NCBI GenBank assembly: GCA_005885165.1
Contig: VAXR01000061.1
Coordinates: forward strand, 10,816-17,066
Source of the DNA: Actinomycetota bacterium
Lineage (GTDB): Bacteria; Actinomycetota; Thermoleophilia; Solirubrobacterales; Thermoleophilaceae
Direction of reading: 5' to 3'
Length of the DNA: 6,251 bases
Shown here: positions 1-5,819 of the stretch, in pieces
Layout: each line of letters opens with the position of its first letter
Numbering within the stretch: position 1 is the first letter of the stretch
Translations under genes and position numbers: made by a program
Notes under the pieces: model-generated
Seen by the model: only the letters and a program-made list of their open reading frames with translations
The model's database searches: none
Told to the model about the DNA's origin: nothing

Positions 1-1
1 C

Positions 2-220
2 ACCACCGAGACCTCGATCGCCAAGCTCTTCGCCACCGAGGCCGCCGTGCGCAGCGCCAACCAGGCCATCCAGGTCCACGGCGGTTCCGGCTACGTCGAC
101 GACCACCCCGTCGAGCGCTACATGCGCGACGCCCGCGTGACGACGCTGTACGAGGGCACATCACAGATCCAGAAGCTGATCATCGGTCGCGCCGCCACCG
201 GCGTGAACGCGATGATCTAA
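2..220 (+). CDS. Acyl-CoA dehydrogenase, C-terminal fragment (5' end outside window)
   Basis: Only the last 72 residues are in view, open to the left edge and ending in TAA at 218-220. The family oxidises an acyl-CoA to the trans-2-enoyl-CoA with FAD, passing electrons to electron-transfer flavoprotein in the cytoplasm; this is the first step of beta-oxidation. The fragment shows the family's C-terminal helical domain. QVHGGSGY (fragment residues 24-31) belongs to the flavin-binding part. YEGTSQIQ (50-57) carries the catalytic base, Glu51 of the fragment (codon 152-154), equivalent to Glu376 of medium-chain acyl-CoA dehydrogenase. Having the Glu at this place points to the short/medium-chain or butyryl-CoA branch rather than isovaleryl- or long-chain enzymes, where it sits elsewhere. 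The enoyl-CoA hydratase starts 13 bases later, so the two are very likely co-transcribed. Chain-length specificity cannot be judged from the fragment. Confidence 0.9.
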   Translation, partial: TTETSIAKLFATEAAVRSANQAIQVHGGSGYVDDHPVERYMRDARVTTLYEGTSQIQKLIIGRAATGVNAMI

Positions 221-233
221 GGCGCGACGCGTC

Positions 234-1010
234 ATGCCCGAAGAGGATCTCGTCCTCGCCGAGCGTGACGGGCCGGTCGCGATCGCGCGCCTCAACCGGC
301 CCGACGCCCGGAACGCCCTGTCGCGCGACCTGATGGAGCGGCTCACCTGGCTCGTCGAGGAGTGGGACGCCGACCCCGGCATCCGCTGCATCGTGATCGC
401 CGGCGGCGACGAGTACTTCGCGGCCGGCGCGGACATCAAGGGGATGCTCGAGCGGAGCTTCCAGGAGTCGATGACGCACCCGACGGCCAGCTACTGGCCG
501 CGGCTGTGGGGCTGCAAGACGCCGATGATCGCCGCCGTGTCCGGCTACGCGCTGGGCGGCGGCTGCGAGCTGGCGCTGCTGTGCGACATGATCGTGGCCT
601 CCGAGAACGCCGAGTTTGGCCAGCCGGAGATCACCCTCGGGATCATCCCCGGCGCGGGCGGCACCCAGCGCCTTACCCGCGTGATCGGGAAGCAGCGGGC
701 GATGGAGCTGGTGCTCACGGGCCGGCGGATGAGAGCGGCCGAGGCGCACGCGGCGGGAATCGTGAACCACGTGGTGAAGCCCGGGGAGTCGCTTGAGAAG
801 GCGATCGAGCTCGCCGAGGTCGTGGCCCGGCGTCCGCCGATCGCCGTGCGGCTCGGCAAGCAGGCCGTGCAGGCGGCGGACGAGACCCCGCTCACCGCCG
901 GCTTGGCGCACGAGCGCCGCCTCTACGAGCTGGCCATGGCGACCGAGGACCGCGTCGAGGGGATGAAGGCGTTCATCGAGAAGCGGCGCCCGCAGTTCCG
1001 CGGGCGATAG
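234..1010 (+). CDS. Enoyl-CoA hydratase (crotonase family)
   Basis: A complete 258-residue crotonase, the usual length for the family. It would add water to a trans-2-enoyl-CoA to give the (S)-3-hydroxyacyl-CoA, the second step of beta-oxidation, as a cytoplasmic oligomer. The N-terminal strand-helix RLNRPDARNALS is at residues 19-30. The first oxyanion-hole loop, FAAGADIKGM, is at 62-71, and the second is in the YALGGGCELAL segment (105-115). Both catalytic glutamates of true hydratases are present: Glu112 (in GGCEL) and Glu132 (in GQPEITLG), matching Glu144 and Glu164 of rat mitochondrial hydratase. That favours a hydratase over an isomerase, thioesterase or other crotonase. IPGAGGTQRL follows at 138-147. 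The ATG at 234 gives the canonical N-terminus; AAGG at 219-222 is only a weak ribosome site. It lies 13 bases after the acyl-CoA dehydrogenase and 10 before the hydroxyacyl-CoA dehydrogenase. It resembles PaaF/EchA proteins, but a role in phenylacetate degradation is not shown. Confidence 0.93.
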   Translation: MPEEDLVLAERDGPVAIARLNRPDARNALSRDLMERLTWLVEEWDADPGIRCIVIAGGDEYFAAGADIKGMLERSFQESMTHPTASYWPRLWGCKTPMIAAVSGYALGGGCELALLCDMIVASENAEFGQPEITLGIIPGAGGTQRLTRVIGKQRAMELVLTGRRMRAAEAHAAGIVNHVVKPGESLEKAIELAEVVARRPPIAVRLGKQAVQAADETPLTAGLAHERRLYELAMATEDRVEGMKAFIEKRRPQFRGR

Positions 1011-1020
1011 CGGCGGGCTC

Positions 1021-2589
1021 GTGAGCGCGGCACCGAGCCGGCTCGGCGTGGTCGGCGCCGGGACGATGGGCGCCGGGATCGCCCAGCTCGGGGTGCTCGC
1101 CGGGATGGACACCGTGCTCTACGACGCGTTCCCGGAGGCGCTCGAGCCCGGCCGGGTGCGGATCGAGGAGGGCCTGCGCAAGGGCGCCGAGCGCGGGCGC
1201 TGGAGCCAGGACGACGCGAGCGCCGCCGGGGAACGGCTGCGGACCGCGGGCGAGCTCTCCGAGCTGCGCGACTCGGAGCTCGTGATCGAGGCCGCGCCCG
1301 AGCGGCCGGATCTGAAGCGCGAGCTGTTCGGCCGGCTGTCGCAGGTCTGCAGCCGCGACGTCGTGATCGCCACGAACACCTCCTCGATCCTCATCACGTC
1401 GCTGGCAAGCGCCGCGGCCCGGCCCGAGAACGTCGTGGGCATGCACTTCTTCAACCCACCGCCGCTGATGGAGCTGGTCGAGATCATCGCGGCGGAACAG
1501 ACAGGCCAGCGGGCCGTCGAGGTCGCGACCGCCGCGGTAGAGGCGATGGGGCGGCGGCCGATCCCCGCCCAGGACGGCCCCGGCTTCCTTGTGAACCGCT
1601 GCAACCGGCCCTTCGGCGCCGAGGCGCTGCGGCTCCTTCAGGAGCGGCTGGCGACTCCCGAGCAGATCGACCGGATCGTGCGCCTCGGCGGCGGCTTCCG
1701 GATGGGCCCGTTCGAGCTGATGGACCTGGTGGGCATCGACGTGGGCTACGAGGTGGCGCAGTCGTTCCACGCGCAGAGCTTCGGGGAGCCGCGCTGGAAG
1801 CCGAGCCCGCTGCAGGCGCGGATGGTCGCGGCCGGCCGGCTCGGGCGAAAGACGGGGCGCGGCTGGTACGACTACTCGGGCGAGGGGCGCTACCGGCCGG
1901 AGGACCCCGAGCCGCGCGAGGCGGGAGGAGGAGACGGGCGGCGCGTGGCAATACAAGGAGGCGGCGCGGTAGCTCGCGAGCTCCGCGAACGCGCGCGGGA
2001 AGCTGGCTTTGATGCTCGGGAGCCCGACGAGTTCGGCGGAGCGGACGAACCCGAGCTCGTCATCGATGCTGCTGTACCGACACGCGCCTCCAACATCGGG
2101 CTCGCGACCGACGGCGTCCCCTTCTTGTCGATCTGTGCCGAGCGCAGCCTGGCGCAGAGCTATACGCCGGAGGCGTGCGGCTACCACGTTCTGCCGCCGC
2201 TCGACGCAACGCGGCTGGTCGAGCTCACCCGCCTTCCGACCACGCCGGACTCGACGGCGGACGCCGCGGCCGACTTCTTCTCCGCGCTCGGCTTCGAGAC
2301 GGAGTGGGTGGACGACGCTCCCGGCCTCGTGCTCGGCCGGATCGTCTGCCAGCTCGTGAACGAGGCGGCGTTCGCGATCGGCGAGGGCGTGGGCTCGGCT
2401 GACGACGTCGACGCCGGGCTCGAGCTGGGGATGCACCACCCGCGCGGGCCGATCGCGTGGTCCGAGGCGATCGGCGTCGATCACGTGCTCGCCACGCTCG
2501 ACGGGCTCATGGCCGAGCGCGGGGAGGAGCGCTACCGCGCGGCGCCGCTCCTCCGGCGCGCTGCCGCGACCGGAGCTGGCATACGCTAG
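1021..2589 (+). CDS. 3-hydroxyacyl-CoA dehydrogenase, PaaH-like, with two C-terminal 3HCDH domains
   Basis: A 522-residue protein starting at GTG 1021, 10 bases after the hydratase stop. It would oxidise an (S)-3-hydroxyacyl-CoA to the 3-ketoacyl-CoA with NAD+. The N-terminal Rossmann domain opens with VGAGTMGAGIA (11-21). The catalytic set of the family is complete and spaced as in human HADH: Ser121 in NTSS, His142 in MHFFNP, Glu154 and Asn192 in FLVNR. A first C-terminal domain runs to about residue 292 and ends in GRKTGRGWYDY. A glycine- and acid-rich linker (292-306) leads to a Rossmann-like segment (307-400) with a degraded nucleotide loop (QGGGAVA) and no NTSS or HFFNP motif. A second 3HCDH domain follows (about 432-500). 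This layout and length are known for PaaH/PaaC and some 3-hydroxybutyryl-CoA dehydrogenases. Codons 301-360 use many more A/T-ending codons than the rest. The true substrate (fatty acyl, hydroxybutyryl or hydroxyadipyl) is undetermined. Confidence 0.9.
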   Translation: MSAAPSRLGVVGAGTMGAGIAQLGVLAGMDTVLYDAFPEALEPGRVRIEEGLRKGAERGRWSQDDASAAGERLRTAGELSELRDSELVIEAAPERPDLKRELFGRLSQVCSRDVVIATNTSSILITSLASAAARPENVVGMHFFNPPPLMELVEIIAAEQTGQRAVEVATAAVEAMGRRPIPAQDGPGFLVNRCNRPFGAEALRLLQERLATPEQIDRIVRLGGGFRMGPFELMDLVGIDVGYEVAQSFHAQSFGEPRWKPSPLQARMVAAGRLGRKTGRGWYDYSGEGRYRPEDPEPREAGGGDGRRVAIQGGGAVARELRERAREAGFDAREPDEFGGADEPELVIDAAVPTRASNIGLATDGVPFLSICAERSLAQSYTPEACGYHVLPPLDATRLVELTRLPTTPDSTADAAADFFSALGFETEWVDDAPGLVLGRIVCQLVNEAAFAIGEGVGSADDVDAGLELGMHHPRGPIAWSEAIGVDHVLATLDGLMAERGEERYRAAPLLRRAAATGAGIR

Positions 2590-2597
2590 GCCGCTCC

Positions 2598-3632
2598 ATG
2601 CGCGCCGTGACCTTCCAGGAGCCGGGCCGGGTGGCGATCGAGGAGCGCCCCGAGCCGGAGCCGATCGCGGCCGACGACGCGGTCGTCCGCGTCGACGCGT
2701 CGGGGGTCTGCGGGTCCGATCTCCACATCTACCACGGCCGCGTGCAGATCGAGCCCGGGTTCACGCTGGGGCACGAGTACGTCGGCACGGTGGTCGCCGC
2801 GGGTGACGGAGTGACGGGCGTGTCGGAGGGCGATCGCGTGCTCGGCACCTTCCACACCGCGTGCGGGATGTGCTTCTTCTGCCGGCGCGGGCTCTACCAG
2901 CAGTGCGACGAGGCGCGGGTGTTCGGGCACGGGGCCACGCTCGGATCGCTCCAGGGCACGCAGGCCGAGCTCGCGCTCGTGCCGCGGGCGAACATGACGC
3001 TGCGGCGCGTTCCCGAGGGCCTCTCCGACGCCGCCGCCCTCTTCGCCGGCGACGTGATGGGCACGGGCTACCACGCGGTGGTGGCCGCCGGGCTCCAGCC
3101 GGGCGACACATGCGCCGTGATCGGCCTGGGGCCGGTCGGCCTCTGCGCGGTGATGGCCGCTCGCGCCTCCGGCGCGTCACAGGTGGTCGCCGTGGATACG
3201 GTGGCCGAGCGGCTCGACACCGCGCGTGCGCTCGGGGCGCACCCCGTCCACGCGACCGAGGAGGACCCGCGGGCGGCGGTGAAGGAGTTGACCGAGCTCG
3301 GCGGCGTCGACGTCGCGGTCGAAGCCGTGGGGCATCCGGCCGCACTCGACACCGCGATGCGCCTGACGCGGAAGGGCGGCACGGTCTCGGTTGTCGGCGT
3401 CTACGCCGAGCGCGCGGAGGTCCACATGGGGGTGTTCTGGATCAAGGGCCTGCGGATGATCAGCGGCCGCGCCAACGTGATCGCGCACCTCGACTCGGTG
3501 CTGGCGATGCTCTCCACCGGGCGGCTCGACGTCTCACCGCTCGTCAGCCGCGAGATGAGCCTCGACGACGCCGCCGAGGCCTACGAGGTGTACGACCGGC
3601 ACGAGGCGCTCAAGATCGTCCTCCGGGCGTAA
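2598..3632 (+). CDS. Zinc-dependent medium-chain alcohol dehydrogenase
   Basis: A 344-residue MDR-superfamily enzyme, a normal length. The frame is open upstream to 2457, but the ATG at 2598 gives the family's usual N-terminus and leaves an 8-base gap after the hydroxyacyl-CoA dehydrogenase stop. Catalytic zinc ligands are Cys38 (GVCGSD), His59 with Glu60 (LGHE), and probably Asp152 in AGDVMGTGYH, the position of Asp150 in Clostridium beijerinckii alcohol dehydrogenase. Four cysteines (89, 92, 95, 103) form the structural-zinc lobe with C-x2-C-x2-C-x7-C spacing. The Rossmann loop is GLGPVG (176-181), and Asp200 at the end of the following strand (VVAVD) suggests NAD(H) rather than NADP(H). 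It would interconvert an alcohol and an aldehyde or ketone in the cytoplasm. It resembles threonine- or sorbitol-dehydrogenase-like proteins annotated only by superfamily, and its substrate is not deducible. It sits last in the beta-oxidation operon. Confidence 0.88.
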   Translation: MRAVTFQEPGRVAIEERPEPEPIAADDAVVRVDASGVCGSDLHIYHGRVQIEPGFTLGHEYVGTVVAAGDGVTGVSEGDRVLGTFHTACGMCFFCRRGLYQQCDEARVFGHGATLGSLQGTQAELALVPRANMTLRRVPEGLSDAAALFAGDVMGTGYHAVVAAGLQPGDTCAVIGLGPVGLCAVMAARASGASQVVAVDTVAERLDTARALGAHPVHATEEDPRAAVKELTELGGVDVAVEAVGHPAALDTAMRLTRKGGTVSVVGVYAERAEVHMGVFWIKGLRMISGRANVIAHLDSVLAMLSTGRLDVSPLVSREMSLDDAAEAYEVYDRHEALKIVLRA

Positions 3633-3651
3633 GCAGCCCCTCGTAGGCCGG

Positions 3652-4020
3652 TCAGACCCCGAGGTACAGCGGGATCTTGTAGCGGCGGAAGCGGAACGTC
3701 CGGTGCCGGTAGTCGACCATCGCCAGGTAGATCTCCCCGGTGTAGTTGAAGCGCGTCTCGTATGTGATCGCGATGCAGCGGTAGCGACCGGCGAGCTCGG
3801 TCAGGTCGGTCTGGTCGGTGCCGAGCGCGGGGTCGCAGCGCGTGCGCAGCACTGGCCCCTTGAAGACGCCGGCCGCGGCCTGCATCCGCGCCCGGGCCGT
3901 GACCGCCGCCTCGAGGCGCTTGACGAGATCCGCGCGTGCACGCCGCTCGTCGGCGGCCCGGCTGGCGCAGCCCGCGAGAAGGATCGCGAGAAGTAGGAAC
4001 GCTGCCGCGAGCCGCCTCAC
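3652..4020 (-). CDS. Small predicted lipoprotein of unknown function
   Basis: A 122-residue protein read from GTG at 4020-4018 to TGA at 3654-3652. Residues 1-18 form a lipoprotein signal peptide: two arginines, a hydrophobic stretch (AAAFLLLAILLAG) and a lipobox LAGC with Cys18 as the predicted lipidated residue. The mature protein would be anchored on the outer face of the cytoplasmic membrane. A charged, probably helical segment (about 22-50) follows, then a compact part with two cysteines, Cys62 in RTRCDP and Cys82 in GRYRCIAI, which could form a disulfide outside the cell. The C-terminus has alternating aromatic and basic residues (YRHRTFRFRRYK, 104-115), like beta strands. I do not recognise a named family. 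Similar short lipoproteins with an 'RY-C' motif occur, as far as I recall, in Thermoleophilia. It converges on the alcohol dehydrogenase (19-base gap) and diverges from the aldehyde dehydrogenase (34 bases), so it is probably transcribed alone. Confidence 0.72.
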   Translation of the reverse strand: MRRLAAAFLLLAILLAGCASRAADERRARADLVKRLEAAVTARARMQAAAGVFKGPVLRTRCDPALGTDQTDLTELAGRYRCIAITYETRFNYTGEIYLAMVDYRHRTFRFRRYKIPLYLGV

Positions 4021-4054
4021 GGCGCGAGCCTACCCCGGACTATCCTCCAGCCGT
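4021..4054 (-). promoter_or_regulatory. Candidate -10 element for the lipoprotein gene (possible leaderless start)
   Basis: On the - strand TAGGCT (the + strand complement is at 4027-4032) fits the actinobacterial -10 consensus TAnnnT and lies 6 bases before the GTG at 4020. With the usual 6-7 bases from the -10 to the transcription start, the mRNA would begin at or next to the start codon. No purine-rich ribosome site lies at normal distance. No convincing -35 hexamer is seen. TAnnnT is a loose pattern, so this is only a candidate. Confidence 0.3.
4041..4046 (+). promoter_or_regulatory. Candidate -10 element for the aldehyde dehydrogenase gene
   Basis: TATCCT on the + strand fits the -10 consensus TAnnnT and ends 8 bases before the ATG at 4055. 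There is no Shine-Dalgarno sequence between it and the ATG, so a leaderless or almost leaderless transcript is possible. No clear -35 box is visible at about 17 bases upstream, which would fall inside the lipoprotein coding start. Confidence 0.3.
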
Positions 4055-5499
4055 ATGGCGACCGCCACCGCCGAGGCGCTCTCCGACGCCGCCCGCGCGT
4101 TCGTATCGGGCGGGCCGCACAGGCTGCTGATCGGGCCCGACTGGACCGAGGCCGCCGACGGCCGGACCTTCGAGACGATCGATCCGGCCACGGGCGAGCC
4201 GATCTGCGATGTCGCGCACGCGGGGCCGGAGGACGTCGACCGCGCGGTCCGGGCCGCGACGGCGGCCTTCGAGGGCAAGTGGGGAACGATGCCCGCCGCC
4301 GGGCGGTCGATCCTCATGAACAAGCTCGCCGACCTGATCGAGGAGCACGCCGGCGAGCTGGCCGAGATCGAGTCGCTCGACAACGGCAAGCCGGTGAAGA
4401 TGGCGGCGCGCGTCGACCTGCCCGGGGCGATCGATCACCTGCGCTACTACGCCGGCTGGCCGACCAAGATCGAGGGGGAGACGATCCCGGTGTCCTGGCC
4501 GCGGATGTTCGTCTACACGCGCAAGGAGCCGGTGGGCGTCTGCGCGCAGATCATCCCGTGGAACTTCCCGCTCCTGATGTCGGCGTGGAAGATCGCGCCG
4601 GCTCTGGCTGCGGGCTGCACCGTGCTGCTGAAGCCGGCCGAGCAGACCCCGCTGAGGGCGTGGTCAACATCCTCACCGGCGACGGGGAGACCGGCGCGGC
4701 GATGGTCGACCATCCGGGCGTCCACAAGATCGCGTTCACGGGCTCCACGGCTGTGGGCCGCGAGATCGGCGCCAAGGCCGGCCGCTCGCTCAAGCGCGTG
4801 ACGCTCGAGCTCGGCGGCAAGAGCCCGAACATCATCCTCCCGGACGCGGACCTCGACGCCGCGGTTAAGGGCTCGTTCCAGGGCATCTACTTCAACACCG
4901 GGCAGGCGTGCAACGCGGGATCGCGCCTGTTCGTCCACCGCGAGCAGTTCGACACCGTGGTCTCCGGGCTGGCCGAGGCGGCGGGCAAGGCTAAGCTCGG
5001 CCCCGGGCTCGATCCCGACACCCAGTTCGGGCCAGTGATCTCGAGCGAGCAGCTGGAGCGCGTCCTCTCCTATATCGACTCCGGCAAGCGCGACGGCGCG
5101 GAGCTTGTCGCCGGGGGCGAGCCGGACGGTGGCGGCGGCGGCTACTTCGTCCCCCCCACGCTCTTCACCGGCGTGCGCGACGACATGGCGATCGCCCGCG
5201 AGGAGATCTTCGGCCCGGTGCTCGTGGCAATGCCCTACGACGACCTCGAGGAGGTGGCGCGGCGCGCGAACGACACCGAGTACGGCCTGGCGGCGGGGAT
5301 CTGGACGCGCGACGTCGGCAACGCTCACCGGCTGGCCGCGATGCTGAAGGCCGGATCCGTGTACGTGAACGTGTGGGGCCCGAGCGATCCGGCCGCGCCG
5401 TTCGGCGGCTACAAGGCGTCCGGGATCGGGCGCGAGATGGGCCACGCGAACCTCGACGCGTACCTCGAGGTGAAGACCGTCTGGACCAACCTCGCTTGA
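4055..5499 (+). pseudogene. Aldehyde dehydrogenase, broken by an internal deletion with frameshift near 4654
   Basis: An NAD(P)+-dependent aldehyde dehydrogenase, oxidising an aldehyde to its acid, in two frames. The first part (4055-4654, residues 1-200 from ATG 4055) includes PWNFP with Asn170 and KPAEQTPL with Lys193 and Glu196. The second (from 4654, one frame back, 281 residues to TGA 5497-5499) begins EGVVNILTGDG. It carries the general base Glu in LELGGKSP (codon 4807-4809), the catalytic Cys in GQACNAGS (codon 4909-4911), EEIFGPV and the C-terminal PFGGYKASGIGREMG. In relatives such as human ALDH2, 15 residues lie between TPL and the GVVN motif; here they are absent. About 46 bases therefore appear lost, one more than a whole number of codons. 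The two parts plus 15 residues give 496, a normal length. As read, translation would leave the family after residue 200 and stop at 4799-4801 (248 residues). The missing helix belongs to the cofactor-binding domain. Substrate is unknown; the sequence resembles betaine- or phenylacetaldehyde-dehydrogenase-like enzymes. An assembly error is the main alternative. Confidence 0.87.
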
Positions 5500-5512
5500 C
5501 GCGCGGGCGGCC

Positions 5513-5815
5513 GTGGCCACCGCCGATCTCACGGTAATAGCGCTCGGGCGGCCGGACCCAAGCGCGAGCGAGTACATCGCGGAGATCCAGCGGCGCCTGC
5601 GCGCGCAGGACAGGGTGAGGTTCCGGCTGCACGCGATGGGCACCGAGCTCGAGGGCTCGACCGAGGACATCCTCGCGGTGGTCGGCGAGCTGCACGCCGT
5701 CCCGTTCGAGAGCGGGATTCCGCGCGTCTACACGGTGCTGAAGCTCGACGAGCGCCGGGACAAGCCCGATCAGACGCTCGACGACAAGGTCCGAGCCGTC
5801 GACGAGCGGCTCTAG
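5513..5815 (+). CDS. MTH1187/UPF0045-family thiamine-binding protein
   Basis: A 100-residue protein, the normal size for this family of small ferredoxin-fold proteins, from GTG 5513 to TAG 5813-5815. Family hallmarks are visible in order: LTVIALGRPDPSASEYIAEIQ near the N-terminus (in two parts, residues 6-13 and 14-26), MGTELEGS (42-49), ELHAVPFESGIPRV (59-72) and a basic-acidic tail with KLDERRDK (77-84) and TLDDKV (88-93). Members such as MTH1187 and YqgV form oligomers and several bind thiamine or hydroxymethylpyrimidine. They are thought to bind or carry it in the cytoplasm; no enzymatic activity is established. The GTG lies 13 bases after the broken aldehyde dehydrogenase and has no strong ribosome site (only GGGCGG). 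Expression probably depends on the aldehyde dehydrogenase transcript. No thiamine riboswitch is visible upstream. Confidence 0.88.
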   Translation: MATADLTVIALGRPDPSASEYIAEIQRRLRAQDRVRFRLHAMGTELEGSTEDILAVVGELHAVPFESGIPRVYTVLKLDERRDKPDQTLDDKVRAVDERL

Positions 5816-5819
5816 GCGT

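Noticed and set aside
973..2484. A 503-codon open frame on the - strand opposite the hydroxyacyl-CoA dehydrogenase, and similar long frames opposite the other genes
   Set aside because: Long antisense frames are expected in G+C-rich genes with G/C-ending codons. The translation is a low-complexity Arg/Ala/Pro/Gly/Leu mix with no recognisable motif, and the opposite strand carries clear family motifs.
2457..2597. A 47-codon N-terminal extension of the alcohol dehydrogenase
   Set aside because: The extra residues are Arg/Ala-rich and overlap the end of the upstream gene in another frame. The ATG at 2598 gives the normal family N-terminus.
3639..3664. CCTCG...CGAGG as a terminator between the alcohol dehydrogenase and the lipoprotein gene
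   Set aside because: Only 5 pairs with a 16-base loop and no T run; too weak to claim. I see no other terminator in this 19-base gap and its edges.
3818..4054. An upstream extension of the aldehyde dehydrogenase frame
   Set aside because: It overlaps the lipoprotein gene on the other strand and reads as low-complexity Arg/Ala/Ser sequence; ATG 4055 fits the family N-terminus.
4654..4654. Programmed ribosomal frameshift in the aldehyde dehydrogenase
   Set aside because: No slippery heptamer is seen at the junction, and joining the frames would still leave out about 15 residues that relatives have.
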